Assembly: GCA_014529385.2 (NCBI GenBank)
Contig: CM043955.1
Coordinates: forward strand, 148,629,640 to 148,693,639
Direction of reading: 5' to 3'
DNA length: 64,000 bases
DNA from: Adiantum capillus-veneris
Taxonomy: Eukaryota; Streptophyta; Polypodiopsida; Polypodiales; Pteridaceae
The notes below the pieces were generated by a model, which made no database searches, was not told the origin of the DNA, and worked only from the letters and a program-made list of their open reading frames with translations. A program made the translations under genes and the position numbers. Positions 35,471 through 46,789 of this stretch are shown piece after piece (positions within the stretch are counted from its first letter, which is position 1; the number at the start of each line of letters is the position of its first letter).

Positions 35471-36590
35471 TATCATGAAGCTCTCATCCTGCAAAAAGAG
35501 GTTTTTCTGCCACAGGTCCACAGACGTAGTTGACTCCTGACCTGAATGGTTAAACCAATCCTCCACTTCTTTGTGACTTGTTGATGGTCCTAGGCTTTGT
35601 CTTATTGCTTGGAAGGTGGATTCATCTGGTAGTGTCTCCTTGTATTTTTCAGCTTTCTCAAAGCAACTTCAGAGGCATTCCATTGGATTGTTGGATGTTT
35701 GCATTGCCTCATCATCGCTACTATCCTCTAAAACAAATCCACTCCTCTCCTCTTGGATTCTGGAAATGATAGCCAGGGAGAAGTCCTCCCTTAAATAAAA
35801 GATGCTTTGCACATCATGTAAAAAGATATAGGTCTTGTCTCCAATCCTAAACTCAGGCACAGCAGGCAACATCATCTGAGCATGCTTCTCAGTGAAGTTA
35901 CTGACATCCGAGGGTAGTTTGGTTTTTGTTGTTTTCACAGAGAGCATCTGACTTCTTTGAACTTCAATTGCCTCAACCTCAAGGTCTACTGTATCTTCAA
36001 CCTCCTCGACTTCTTGTATGTGTGTTGTCTCCTCGCATTCTTCATCTGGTGTTGCGTCCTGCTCCTCTATCACCTCATCAGAATTCTTCATGTGAATTCC
36101 AAACAGGTTGTTCAGGTAAATCATAAAGCCAAAGGATTCCTGAATAAGTTTGCACTCTTTTTGGTGCAAAGGGCAAGCTGAATGTCGGCAAGCAGGTGGT
36201 AATTCCCTATACTCCTTTAGTCCCTGTCCTTTTTCACCGCAGTCATTTGAATGAACCATAGCCATACTGGGCAGAACAACCCTCCCTACCTACACCATAA
36301 GTTCAAATTGATCTCTGTAGGGCTGCAAGAATTCACTGTGCTGAGCTAAAAGGTCTTCAATATCAAATTAAACATAGAATGAACTAGATCATATTTGTCC
36401 CCAGCACCACACGATGCTGCAAAATCGAACAGCCTCTCATCAGTTACAACTGGCTCTTCCAGAGAAGGCACATCCTCTTTGGCTTTACCTTTACTTGCAC
36501 AAGGACTGCTTGCTGGGAGATGTGCATCATCTGAGAAGTCTATATTCCTCTTTCAAGTATTTTTCTTGACAAGTACTGTAGAGGGTGAGG
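35161..36590 (-). pseudogene. Giant-element gene 2: unknown minus-strand protein
   Basis: Coding sequence runs right to left from about 36590. A Ser/Ala/Lys-rich start (PASSPCASKGKAKEDVPSLE) leads to DIEDLLAQHSEFLQPYRDQF and, past one stop, to the 198-codon frame at 36265-35669. That frame has a small Cys/His cluster (CRHSACPLHQKEC), an acidic middle (EECEETTHIQEVEEVED) and a folded-looking segment ending FLHDVQSIFYLREDFSLAII. Further exons are likely at 35566-35480 and 35415-35161 (RYVQCWIADKNDFLRRWTRE, ending SADKVILVD), separated by an intron that holds the (GT)n tract. I recognise no family. It converges on gene 1 and has mirror-image hairpin DNA upstream of it. Confidence 0.4.
35421..35466. 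repeat. (CA)n microsatellite
   Basis: CA dinucleotides between exon-like segments of gene 2; on the minus strand it lies between a possible donor and a CTTACTCAG acceptor-like site. Confidence 0.95.
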
Positions 36591-36705
36591 GAGCCTTGTA
36601 GGGTGAGGGATACTCTTGGCCAAACGACCTCTCTGGGTCCGGTTTTAGTCTCTTATGCCTACTGGACCTTAATCCTATTCATCAGGAAACAATGTCAAGT
36701 CTTTG

Positions 36706-36709
<4 letters not shown>

Positions 36710-36774
<65 letters not shown>

Positions 36775-36862
36775 AAGCACACCAAAAAACACACAGAGAC
36801 AGACACACACACACTCTCTCTCTCTCTCTATAAAGCACACCAAAACACACACACACACAAAC

Positions 36863-36918
<56 letters not shown>

Positions 36919-36942
36919 AAGCACACCAAAAAACACAGACAC

Positions 36943-37032
<90 letters not shown>
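36710..37032. repeat. Compound (CT)n minisatellite
   Basis: Four (CT)n blocks (36710-36772, 36814-36829, 36866-36917, 36945-37032) are separated by three variants of AAAGCACACCAAAAAACACA. A reversed version of the spacer occurs at about 51509-51540 beside the other hairpin module. Confidence 0.92.
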
Positions 37033-37035
<3 letters not shown>

Positions 37036-37042
37036 CTCCACG

Positions 37043-37105
37043 GTACTAAAGGCGCGCGTAGAGACTTCCAAAGAGTACTTGGTTGTCTCTGCGTGCCTTT
37101 AGTAC
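37043..37105. repeat. Hairpin module A of giant element
   Basis: The left arm begins GTACTAAAGGCGCGCG (37043-37065) and the right arm ends GCGTGCCTTTAGTAC (37085-37105); they pair almost completely around a 19-base loop. The reverse complement of the whole unit, loop included, matches 51326-51388. It sits upstream of gene 2. Confidence 0.88.
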
Positions 37106-37388
37106 AGAGATAAAGAGAGAGAGAGACAGAGACAGAGAGAGAATGTGTGTGTGTGTGTGTGTCTGTGTGCACTCCTGTGTCTGTGTGTGTATCTTTGTCT
37201 ATCTATGTGTGTATGTGTGTGTGTGTGTGTGTGTGTTCAATAGTATAGATTTGTTTGTTTCCACACACACACACACACACACACACACTGCTAGCTATTG
37301 TTAGAAATAGAGAGAGAGATAGAGTGAAAGAGATGACCTTTTGTGGGGGGAGTTTGCAGAAACTCCATGGGAGGTGTCTGCGCCATTG
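37106..37388. repeat. (GT)n/(CA)n-rich DNA
   Basis: Short GA, GT and CA tracts (for example 37145-37162, 37210-37234, 37261-37288) around AACTCCATGGGAGGTGTCTG. No gene seen. Confidence 0.85.

Positions 37389-37480
<92 letters not shown>
37389..37480. repeat. (CT)n tract at LINE-A 5' edge
   Basis: 92 bases of CT dinucleotides with two interruptions, ending exactly where LINE-A begins (GTAAGGAT). Confidence 0.95.
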
Positions 37481-37484
<4 letters not shown>

Positions 37485-37574
37485 GGATAATGTGGTTTCT
37501 ACATCTCCTATCATGCAAGCCGTTGTCCAAGCAAAGAATGTAGAGAATGTGGACACTCAAGAATTGCAAGAATG

Positions 37575-37971
37575 ACAAAAACGCTCAAAGAACATCGTCA
37601 TTCGTGGAATCAAGGAGGAAAGCATGGAAACACCCCAATCTCTTGCGGTTGCTATTGAAGAGTTTTTTGCTACACACTTTGGCATGTCAGAAATCATGGC
37701 TTATGGTGCACATCGAGTTGGAAAACAAGGAGTACCTCACTCAGGAGAAAGACCTATTGTATGTACCATGGCTGATGAGGTAAAGAGAAAGATCATTCTT
37801 GACAATGGTTGGATCTACCTCAAAGGAACGGGTTGTAATGTATATGAGGATCGCACTCTTATGCAACAAAATGTACGTCGCAAGGCATATGAGGAAAGAA
37901 GCAAGAAGGTTAAGGTATCATCTCAAGAAGAAAAGCCACTTGAGGAGGATGCAAGTCCACCCAACAAATAG
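37575..37971 (+). CDS. LINE-A ORF1 protein, C-terminal part
   Basis: The frame holds KNIVIRGIKEESMETPQSLA, AHRVGKQG and RPIVCTMADEVKRKIILDNG, then YEDRTLMQQNVRRKAYEE, the RRM-plus-C-terminal-domain pattern of LINE ORF1 nucleic-acid chaperones (first beta-strand RNIVIxG, hRxGk, RPIIv, ..R). The N-terminal coiled coil is lost by 5' truncation at the (CT)n tract. The stop codon TAG at 37969-37971 is in the same frame as ORF2, whose ATG follows two codons later (37978). Confidence 0.78.
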
Positions 37972-37977
37972 GGACAC

Positions 37978-39206
37978 ATGATCTATGAGACCAACTCACG
38001 CTTGCGAATAATCTTTTGGAATTGTAAACACAGGTATCCATGGAATGTGGGAATTGGCATTGATGAGCTTACCAATGACTCCGATGTGATACTTCTTGTC
38101 GAAACATGGGAGCATGATGCGCAACAAATTCTTGGATTTGACAAATACGATGTGCATTCTTTGATGTGGGCCAAAATGCAAAGCAACGAAGAGGCCAAGG
38201 AGGCGTATCATATATGACCAAAAATGGTTTGAAAGATGTTTCCATTGTCAAAGAAGATAAGTATAAACGCTAATTATGGCTGAAAATCATCCCACCAAAT
38301 GGTCAAGTCATGTTTGTGGCTGGTTGCTACATTCCTCACTATGACTCCAACTTTTATGCTCGCTTGAATATGGATAGAGATCAGCCTTTTGTTGAACTAG
38401 AGGAAGAAATTGCTCATTACAAGGATCAAGGTGAAGTCATTGTTTTTGGAGACATGAATGCTCGCACAAATATGTTACAACACGACACACAACAAGTCGA
38501 CATGCCGCATGTCTCAAGAAGAATGGATGACTCATACATGTATAACGGAAGTTATAATGATGCAAAAGAAGTGGATCACCATGGAAAGTCACTTCTACAT
38601 ATGTGCAATAGTACCGGAATGCTCATTGCAAATGGTGTATCTCTATGGCAAGGCACCAATGACTTTACATGTAGAAAGCACAATGGTGATAGCGTGATTG
38701 ACTATATGTTGTTCTCGGAAGCCACTCTAGAATGCATACAAAGCTTTACACTTGGTGAATGGAATCCGGAATCAGATCATAGGATGTTATGTATTGACCT
38801 CAAGTGTGGTAAACGGCCCGAGCATGTAGCCTCCAATCATGATGTGAATCATTTGTACCTACATCTAGACTTCAAACGAGCACTTATATATGATGATATG
38901 GTGGACCAAATGGTAAGCATGATAGAGCATCAAGAGAGCCCAACATTAGAATGCAAGTGGAAAGTTTTCAAAGAAGTGATTTGCTCTTGTGCGAAGGAGT
39001 GCTTTTCGGTGAAACACATGTCTTGCAAAAGTTCTAAGAAGGGTAGCACCAAGAAGAAATGGTTTGACATGGAATGTAGTCAAGCCCGAAAACACTTGCT
39101 AAGATTGGATGCAATCAAAGACAAGGAAGTTTACTTGGAATATTCACACACATACAAAGAACTTGTTCAAAAGAAGAGGAGAAGGTGGGAAAACAACTTC
39201 TTTTAG
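37978..39206 (+). pseudogene. LINE-A ORF2 endonuclease part
   Basis: Starts MIYETNSRLRIIFWNCKHRY with the endonuclease FWN motif, then ILLVETWEHDA with the catalytic Glu. A frameshift near 38200 and one TAA at about 38271 interrupt it; the continuing frame gives GGVSYMTKNG, VIVFGDMNARTN (catalytic Asp/Asn), SVIDYMLFSEA and NPESDHRMLCIDL (catalytic Asp/His). The linker to RT is Lys/Cys-rich. A second frameshift near 39190 separates this part from the RT frame. Confidence 0.85.
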
Positions 39207-41353
39207 CGCAAGAGAAAGCACATGCATGTGGCAAGTTTTGGAAAAATCTAAAAGGCAAGCGCGTTGAGAGCTTTGGTGACTTGACTCTTGAGGATATGTA
39301 TATGCATTGCAAGAACCTCTATGAGAAACCCGATGTTGATAAGATGGAGTGTTGTAGCTCCCTTCCGTTTATGTCTCCCTTCTTTACCATTGAAGATGTA
39401 TGCCGAGCGCTTGAGAAACTTGCTACTCGCAAGGCAGGTGACCTTCAAAGTCTCAAGGCTGAAATGATTAAATGGACAAGCAAGAAAACACGATATTGGA
39501 TATGCGATATGTTTAACCTTGCACTTCAGTATGGCATGCCTCATGATTGGAGTTCAAATTGGACCAAACCTTTGCACAAAGGAGGAGATGTAAACAATGT
39601 GAACAACTATCGCACTATAATGGTTGGTTCTTTGATGGCAAAGTTATTTGGATGTATCATGGAGATGAAGATAAGTGAATGGGCTGAAAAGAATGGCAAA
39701 CGTGCGTTTGGCCAAGCAGGTTTTCGAAAGCATCATAGCACTATTGATCACCTTGTCACTCTTCGAGTTCTTATGGAAGCGTCTCGATTGAAAGGAAAAA
39801 AGTTGCATTGTTGCTTTGTGGATTTCAAGAAAGCTTTTGACATGGTACCGCGAGGAAATCTTTGGAGACGTATGCAAAGCCTTCAAGTGCCGAGAGAATT
39901 TATGCATGCAGTCTTTTGCATCTACCAAAAAGTGATATGTCAATTACGTATGGGAGATGGAATTTCAAAATTTTTTGCAAGCACCATTGGTGTCCAACGA
40001 GGATGCCCACTTTCCCCAACCCTCTTTGGGCTACTCATTGATGAATTGGAATGCATGGTTCTTGATTTTATACAGCAAGAAGGCATAGAAGAGGTTAAGA
40101 TCGAAAATGCGATGATCATGCTTTTGCTTTATGCCGATGATGTAGTGCTCTTGGCACATACCTTAGATGATTCACAAAAGCTTATGAGTGTCATGGAACG
40201 CTTTTGCCTACATAGCGGGCTGATCGTGAATGGATCCAAAACCAAGGTTATGCTTGTAAAGACCGTCAATGATGAAAATCCATGCATTGTATACAACAAT
40301 GAGCAACTTGAAGTGGTAGATCACTTCAAGTACCTTGGCGTTGAGGTTCCATCCAATCATAAATGGAAGGATTGTGCAATGTGTCGCTTGGAAGCCGGAA
40401 AGAGGGCTTATTATGCATTTGAGAACATGTGCAATGCTAGAGAGATCAAGTGTTGGGCTCTCAAAAAGTACCTCTTTGACACATTGGTGACACTAGTGCT
40501 TCTTTATGGAGTGGAGGTGTGGGGTGGAAGCATCGGGAAGTCTACTTGGAAAGAGTTTGAGAATGTCCAAAAGCGTGTTCTCACCAACTTTCTCCAAGTC
40601 AAGACACAAACACCCTACATGCTCTTACTTCTTGAGTCCGGATCGCTTCTCATTGAGGTCTTGGGCATGCAAAGGGTTATGGAGTACATGCGTAAGACAC
40701 AACGTAGCCCTTTGCATCGACTTCCTAGAATCGCATATGAAGCAAGTCAAAAGGTTCAAAAGACATGCAAGAGCAAAATACTAAGTTCGGGGTGGATGCT
40801 TGACATCAAGAAATTGTTTGGAAGATGGGATGCATGTCACTTGGTCAAGGATGCGTCGATCCACTCCCGAGTTAATGAGGCCTTCTTACAACACCAATGT
40901 ATCACGGCTTGGGAGAAATCCGGAGGTTCTCGCTTTAGCCATTACACCACACACGTTGCCCCAAAGTACAAATCTCTCTTCTTCTCTGAACGAGGTAACC
41001 GAACCCATCCCTACATCCTTGAGCCCATCCCGTTGAGTGCGATCCGCACCATTGCCTCCATTCGTCTTAGCTCCCATTCTCTACGCTGCGAGACAGGACG
41101 TTGGGGCACTGGCGAGGAGTGTCATCGACTTTGCACCTTATGCCCTCGTCAAGTGCGAGAGAGTGAGTACCACACACTACTTGAGTCCTCAGCTTTTGAC
41201 CACATTAGGTCCTCTTTTCCCCATATATTCATCCATGAGCTCTCCCTACATACCTTCCTCTCCCAACCACGATGTGGACTCTCTATTGCGACGCTCATTT
41301 CAGCCATTTTTGAGCATCGAGAGTCACTTATGACCTCCACTCACACCACGTGA
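39185..41353 (+). CDS. LINE-A ORF2 reverse transcriptase, 722-codon open frame
   Basis: RT blocks in order: LATRKAGDLQSLKAEMIKW, KPLHKGGDVNNVNNYRTIMV, QAGFRKHHSTIDHLVTLR, CFVDFKKAFDMVPRGNLW (first catalytic Asp), GVQRGCPLSPTLFGLLIDEL, and LLYADDVVLLAHT (YADD). Thumb and connector follow (GLIVNGSKTKVMLV, YLGVEVPSNHKW). The C-terminus has RLCTLCPRQVRESEYH, a partial CCHC-type finger. The stop is 53 bases before the (CT)n tract. This is the longest uninterrupted retroelement frame in the window and could still encode active enzyme once the upstream frameshifts are accounted for. Confidence 0.93.
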   Translation: MGKQLLLAQEKAHACGKFWKNLKGKRVESFGDLTLEDMYMHCKNLYEKPDVDKMECCSSLPFMSPFFTIEDVCRALEKLATRKAGDLQSLKAEMIKWTSKKTRYWICDMFNLALQYGMPHDWSSNWTKPLHKGGDVNNVNNYRTIMVGSLMAKLFGCIMEMKISEWAEKNGKRAFGQAGFRKHHSTIDHLVTLRVLMEASRLKGKKLHCCFVDFKKAFDMVPRGNLWRRMQSLQVPREFMHAVFCIYQKVICQLRMGDGISKFFASTIGVQRGCPLSPTLFGLLIDELECMVLDFIQQEGIEEVKIENAMIMLLLYADDVVLLAHTLDDSQKLMSVMERFCLHSGLIVNGSKTKVMLVKTVNDENPCIVYNNEQLEVVDHFKYLGVEVPSNHKWKDCAMCRLEAGKRAYYAFENMCNAREIKCWALKKYLFDTLVTLVLLYGVEVWGGSIGKSTWKEFENVQKRVLTNFLQVKTQTPYMLLLLESGSLLIEVLGMQRVMEYMRKTQRSPLHRLPRIAYEASQKVQKTCKSKILSSGWMLDIKKLFGRWDACHLVKDASIHSRVNEAFLQHQCITAWEKSGGSRFSHYTTHVAPKYKSLFFSERGNRTHPYILEPIPLSAIRTIASIRLSSHSLRCETGRWGTGEECHRLCTLCPRQVRESEYHTLLESSAFDHIRSSFPHIFIHELSLHTFLSQPRCGLSIATLISAIFEHRESLMTSTHTT

Positions 41354-41400
41354 CATGTTCATTTGGTCCCATAGGTCATATTTGACCTCCGAGGACGATA

Positions 41401-41632
<232 letters not shown>

Positions 41633-41635
<3 letters not shown>

Positions 41636-41889
41636 AATCTACAAACCCTAACGCTCTTCCTACACGTAGAAAGTCTCTCTCTACTCGCGTGTTCTGGGCA
41701 GCATAGACTTCCTACGCTTTTAAAGACCCTCTACGTGCCTTTTGCAAATCTTCTTAAGACCCTCTACACGCCTTGTAGACTCCCCCTCCTTTTGGCTTTT
41801 AGCTCATCAACCTACAAGCGAAGCAAGCATCTCATTACATGTGTAACTATCTAGTGTGACAGTGTTTCTTTCTCTTTCAAGATTCTCTC

Positions 41890-41890
<1 letters not shown>
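41633..41890. other. Spacer upstream of LINE-B
   Basis: No gene seen. It contains AAGACCCTCTACGTGCCTTT and AAGACCCTCTACACGCCTTG, an imperfect local duplication (about 41723 and 41756). Confidence 0.5.

Positions 41891-41952
<62 letters not shown>
41891..41952. repeat. (CT)n tract at LINE-B 5' edge
   Basis: 62 bases of TC dinucleotides directly upstream of LINE-B. Confidence 0.97.
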
Positions 41953-41955
<3 letters not shown>

Positions 41956-43049
41956 GTACCCTACCCTCTTTCTCTCTCTCCATAGGTAGCAGGGGTCGCC
42001 ACATTTGTGGCTCGGGTTCGATGGATCCACCTACCGAAGGGGAAGGGCCGGGTGTAGATAGCTACACCACCCCAAAAAAAACAACATCTACATTTAAACG
42101 GAGAAACAAAGATACTGTACTATCACCGGGATCCTTACGAGTTGGGAAAACCTCCAGGATACATGATGAGCTAATGATGGAGAAGGTCCAGGTGATGCTC
42201 TAATCAGAGCTAAAATATATAAGGGATGACATCAGGAAGGAAATGCACGCGAGCGCTGAGAGCTACAGGAATTCCATGTATGGAGACATGATGAGAGAAC
42301 TAAGGAGAGAGATCAAGGGGATACAGAATGAAGAAATTCAGATCTGAAAATAGAATTACGAAACCTAATCAAGGCCGAAGTAAATGTAACAGAATGCGTT
42401 ATGCAAAAGAAACTCGATGAGGCAGTAGCAAGTTTTGAAGCATGGAGAACAAATATGGAAAAGCACATGGGGAAAAAAGATGCAATAATCGAGGAGCTAA
42501 AAGGAGAACTTGCGGCTTGCAAATTTGCAACTAAGGAGAAGGGAGATGACCAACCTTCTGTGCTGAAGGAGCTCGAGGACATGAAGGATCAGATGAAAGC
42601 TCTACGGGAAGGAGATGAACAAAAATCAAAAACGGCATCTTCGTGGGCAGAACGTCTTTTTAAGACACAAGAAAAGGTTGATGAAGCAGAGAAATGGATT
42701 GAGGATGCAAAGAAAGGGAAGGCCCAGATGCCTGAGACCACACCTACATCTACCATTATTAATATGACCATTGAGGAAGAGCAGAAAAGGAAGAATCGGG
42801 CTCTGCATGTGCGGGTCACAAGAGTCAAAGACAAAGAGAATGTAGATGAAGAAGTGCAGGAATTGTTGCAACGCATGGGCATCACAGAGCCTACTCACAC
42901 AAGTGCATGGAGAGTGGGCAAGAAAGGAATCGATGAGAAGGGAAACGTAAAGGATAGGGCACTTATTCTTCGCTTCCCGAATATAGAAATAAGGAAAGAA
43001 TTTCTAAAGAAGAGGCCAACTCTTAAGAAAACCGGTATTTTCCTGGGAG

Positions 43050-43242
43050 TGTTGGGATTAAGGCCTATGTGCCTTGACCAGTCGCCCAGGTCATGGGCAC
43101 CCGCCCACTGTTACCCTATACTTATAGTGAGTATACTGTATAGGGGGAGCTGCCACTTCACAGTCTCCCCACCCACATTGTGTGTGTGTCTCCTTCTCTC
43201 TCTCTCTCACTCTCCGTCTGTGGTGCTCCCCAATCCCCTTCA
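43050..43242 (+). repeat. copia-2 5' LTR
   Basis: Starts TGTTGGGATTAAGGCC and ends ATCCCCTTCA; preceded by GGGAG. Confidence 0.95.
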
Positions 43243-43244
43243 AT

Positions 43245-43257
43245 TGGTATCAGAGCT
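43245..43257 (+). other. copia-2 primer-binding site
   Basis: TGGTATCAGAGCT, complementary to initiator tRNA-Met, two bases after the LTR. Confidence 0.9.
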
Positions 43258-44861
43258 ATGGTGGCCGCGGAGAGCACGACAACTTTGAGAGCTTCGAGGC
43301 GATAGCTCGCTCGCTCTCGACTGTAGAGAGATTAAGAAAGCTTGGAAGCTTTGTGAGAATGCAATGGGAGCTTGTGAGCTCATTTGAGAGTGATGTATGC
43401 TCTTGTGGAAGCTCAGAAAGGAGTGTGTAAGTGAAGGTGCTGCCCTAAAACTGTGTGCACAGCAGCACAATTTTTTTCAGATTCGTTTTTCTCCTTTTTG
43501 AAATGCAGATCTGAGAATTCTGTCCGCCTAGCCCATCCGTTTCGACGTGGTCTACAACTTTGCAGAAGAAACTTTTTGCAAATTCCTCACCGTTTTGCTG
43601 ATATTCAGCTCAGACTGACTGTATACAGAAATTCCAGATTTTTTGTTGTCGCATTGTGTGCGAGTTTGATGCACTTTTGGAAGCACGGGAGATGCTTGAA
43701 GTTGAGTGCATAAATTCTGAGCTGAAGATGCAATTGCAGCTTGTGTTAAGCTTGTGGTTTGAGGGTTTTTTGGTAGACTTGGGCAACGAAGTACGGACGT
43801 GTTTCCACACCACCGAAGCGGTCTCTTGAGAGACGCATGTTTTTGGAGCACACAGGTGGAGCTTCTTTCACTAGTTTTCACAGGATACTTTGGCAGTGAT
43901 TTTGTGCTTGGATTCATGGTCTTTGCGGATGGTTTGCATATGGTTATGGCACATGGTTGATGCCCATTATATATGCATTTTGGCGAGCACTTTCAAGTGT
44001 CGGTAAGCTCTCTTGAGAGCATTGTTTTCGCATTGATCAAGTTTTCGGATTGCAAATCTTTTGGCGTTTGTTTATGCGCAGTCACTCCGTTGATGTACGT
44101 TGTATGTGAAAATGTGGAGCCATTTTGGTCTTTCTACTCATTCGCATTGAGTAGTGTTATGGTTTATGGTAGAGATTGTACTTGAGTTTTTTGCTCAGTT
44201 TTTAGGGGAAATTCTGTCGGATTTTTCCCAGATTCTCGCCATAGTTTGTGATCGAGTGTTTACTCTCACTTTGGCAGGTTCTGTCAGTTTGGACACAGTT
44301 TTGTGTTTTTGTATCCACTCTCGCAAGAGTGAGGAGTTGTGTATCTTTCTTTGCTTGAGACAGTGGTTTGCTCTCGGGTGGGAGAGTCTTGTGATCTCGA
44401 GCATTGTTTGCCATAGTTTTGCAGAGCTTATGCATGTATGTTGAGTGTAGTTTGATGCGCATTGATTGCTCATTGTATTGAGCTTGCAGGACAATGGTTA
44501 TTTTGTGTTGATAGCCATAGTGCGTCGAAACTCTGGCGAAATTTTCCCAGGACTTTTATGCGTATCATTTATGCGATCTAGGTAGAGATTGCGGGTTGCA
44601 CTCAGCATTTGCGTACGGTGTTCTCTGCAGGTGGGAGATTTGTGCATGTGTATGCATGGATACCGCATAGTGTGGGCTTGGTGATTAGCTCACAGATTGC
44701 AGTGTGATACTAGAGTAGGCGAGGCTTGTATTGACATTGCGGGAGCTCTATTTTGGAGTGTGTCTCACAGGTTTTACATTGTGTTTCTGGCCATATTTGT
44801 AGACAGTTTCCAAGTGTTGTTGGTGAGGTGGTTTTGCTTTCTATTTTGCTACATTCTGCTC
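43258..44861. other. copia-2 untranslated leader
   Basis: 1.6 kb between primer site and Gag with no long frame. It is rich in TTTTGTGT and GAGAGCA-like motifs. The length is unusual for copia, whose leader is normally a few hundred bases; copia-1 also has a long one (about 1.1 kb). Confidence 0.6.
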
Positions 44862-45449
44862 ATGGCAGAGACAGGTGATTGCTCAGATTATGATCTCTCC
44901 GAAATGTGCATGTTTGATGGGTCAGACTTTGCAGCATGGAGAGAGTGTATGCTTGATGCATTGACACAACGAGGGTTGCATCGACCATTGAGTGGTGATG
45001 CAGGTAGACCTTCAAACATGTCTGACGATCAGTGGCAGGAGCTAGAGGAGATGGCACTATCTACGCTCTCTTTGCACCTTGCAGAATCTGTATATGCTCT
45101 TGTTATGTATGAGACTACTTCGAGAGCACTTTGGCGCATATTACATGATATGTATGATAGATCTGAGTCATCAAGGACTCGTGTGAGACATGTACATTCA
45201 CGAGTACGCCGACAGGTGATATGTTGGTATTATGGTCATTCTGGACACGTTAGACGGCGCTGTTTTCGTCGTATGCAACATCGTAGGAGACATGGCAGTC
45301 TCAGAGATGTATGTAGTGATGCCATGGAATCAGTTGCTTTGACAGTTGAGGCAGATGTAGTGTCGAATTATACTGGTGACGGGGATGTCACTTTTACCTC
45401 GAGCTATGCACGAGATGCTATACATGTGGATAGTGCACTCCCTTCGTAG
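44862..45449 (+). CDS. copia-2 Gag
   Basis: The ATG at 44862 starts MAETGDCSDYDLSEMCMFDG, with the copia Gag core MALSTLSLHLAESVYALVMY and ALWRILHDMYDRSESSRTR. Compared with copia-1, a large middle part is missing and the zinc knuckle follows at once as CWYYGHSGHVRRRC, where the second Cys of CX2CX4HX4C is Tyr. The TAG at 45447 is followed in the same frame by the protease segment. Confidence 0.82.
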   Translation: MAETGDCSDYDLSEMCMFDGSDFAAWRECMLDALTQRGLHRPLSGDAGRPSNMSDDQWQELEEMALSTLSLHLAESVYALVMYETTSRALWRILHDMYDRSESSRTRVRHVHSRVRRQVICWYYGHSGHVRRRCFRRMQHRRRHGSLRDVCSDAMESVALTVEADVVSNYTGDGDVTFTSSYARDAIHVDSALPS

Positions 45450-46523
45450 TGGTTGCTAGACGCAGATGCTATGTTTCATGTCACGCCGCATCGTGAATGG
45501 TTTTGTAGCTATTCTAGCGGGATGCTTGGCAGTGTACGTTTGACCGATGGATCGGTGCATGCGATAGCAGGTGCAGGAGATGTGAGACTGTCATTACCGA
45601 GTGGTGCATCTTACTTGTTACGACATGTGCGCTATGTACCAGATTTGACAGTGAGTTTGATCTCGATTGGTCATCTTAGAGATTGTGGATGTCAGATTTC
45701 GCTACGAGAGCGAGATTTTGTGATGCATTTGGGTTCGCTAGTGATTGCGAGAGGTGCCAAGAGTGGTACAGGTTACCCATTGCATGTGGATCACGGGAGA
45801 GACGGTGTTGTCTCTATGATCATGCAGCCAGGTATAGAGCGAGAGAGTAGGGGAGTCTCTTTTGCTTGTGGGTTGCAGGATGCTTTCCATGGAGTGCAGA
45901 GCAGTGACCTTGTTGTGCAGGTTACGTCTACGGATGCACAGGTAGAGCGGGACATCTCTAGTGAGTCACAACAGGATGAGTCATCAGAGGTGATGACAGA
46001 GATGACTCACATGGATGCTGAGATGTCAGCTATTGTGGAGTCATTTCTTGATATGCTTATGCCAGAGCTTGATGCAGATTCAGCACAGATGGATACTCTT
46101 GGTACACATGTGATATGTGGTGGGCACAAGGAGTCACTCCAGAGCTCGGAGTCAGAGTGCCATGGTCTCTATTATAGGGGACATGATTGCCATGAGTTGA
46201 GTTCTGAGTTGGAGGTGGTAGAGGTTACCAGGGTTGCATCAACGTTCGGTGTCCTCATGTACGAGATGCTGATCTCGAGGCCCGATATAACAGCTGCAGT
46301 GGGAGCATTTGTAGCAGGGTTGATTAGTTGTTCGATGACTGATCACGGCATAGAGCATAGGGGAGGTTTGCAGGTATTGGACCGATACTTGCAGGAGTGC
46401 ATGAGCTCTCATAGACTATTTGCAGAGCTTGGAGCTAGCTCTGTGTGGCTTCCACAGCGGTATGTTTTTCTATCAGTAGAGCCGAATGCACTAGCTCATC
46501 GAGAGTCAGTGGGCATAGGTTGA
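45450..46523 (+). CDS. copia-2 protease/RT-end fusion frame (deleted Pol)
   Basis: The frame opens with WLLDADAMFHVTPHREWF, the copia protease site with DSGA changed to DADA. It continues through the usual YVPDLTVSLISIGHLRDCG, then into an acidic Ser/Glu/Met-rich segment (SESQQDESSEVMTEMTHMDA). It ends with VLMYEMLISRPDITAAVGAF, the counterpart of GSLMYAM..RPDIAxAVG near the end of RT. Integrase and the RT active site are gone, yet about 356 codons stay open across the join. Internal deletion with a preserved frame is the simplest reading. Confidence 0.75.
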   Translation, partial: WLLDADAMFHVTPHREWFCSYSSGMLGSVRLTDGSVHAIAGAGDVRLSLPSGASYLLRHVRYVPDLTVSLISIGHLRDCGCQISLRERDFVMHLGSLVIARGAKSGTGYPLHVDHGRDGVVSMIMQPGIERESRGVSFACGLQDAFHGVQSSDLVVQVTSTDAQVERDISSESQQDESSEVMTEMTHMDAEMSAIVESFLDMLMPELDADSAQMDTLGTHVICGGHKESLQSSESECHGLYYRGHDCHELSSELEVVEVTRVASTFGVLMYEMLISRPDITAAVGAFVAGLISCSMTDHGIEHRGGLQVLDRYLQECMSSHRLFAELGASSVWLPQRYVFLSVEPNALAHRESVGIG

Positions 46524-46598
46524 GAGAATCTCTCACCTTCTATTAGTTGTACACTAGTAGATCTTGCTTAAAGGCACATTGGCCTTTAAGTGGGAGGT

Positions 46599-46789
46599 TG
46601 TTGGGGTTCATGCCCATGTGCCTTGACCGGTCGCCCAGGTCATGGGTGCCCGCCCACTGTTACCCTATACTTATAGTGAGTATACTGTATAGGGGGAGCT
46701 GCCACTTCACAGTCTCCCCACCCACATTGTGTGTGTGTCTCCTTCTCTCTCTCTCACTCTCCGTCTGTGGTGCTCCCCGATCCCCTTCA
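46599..46789 (+). repeat. copia-2 3' LTR
   Basis: Starts TGTTGGGGTTCATGCC after the polypurine tract and ends GATCCCCTTCA, followed by GGGAG. Confidence 0.95.

Larger units (their letters stand above)
43050..46789 (+). mobile_element. Ty1/copia-type non-autonomous element (copia-2)
   Basis: LTRs of about 192 bp (43050-43242, 46599-46789) differ at roughly eight positions plus a 2-bp indel. The initiator tRNA-Met primer site TGGTATCAGAGCT is at 43245-43257 and the polypurine tract AAGTGGGAGGT at 46588-46598. The target duplication GGGAG is perfect (43045-43049, 46790-46794). The interior has a long leader (43258-44861), Gag, and a second frame joining protease to the end of RT; integrase and most of RT are absent. 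It can move only with help from a complete relative. Confidence 0.93.
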
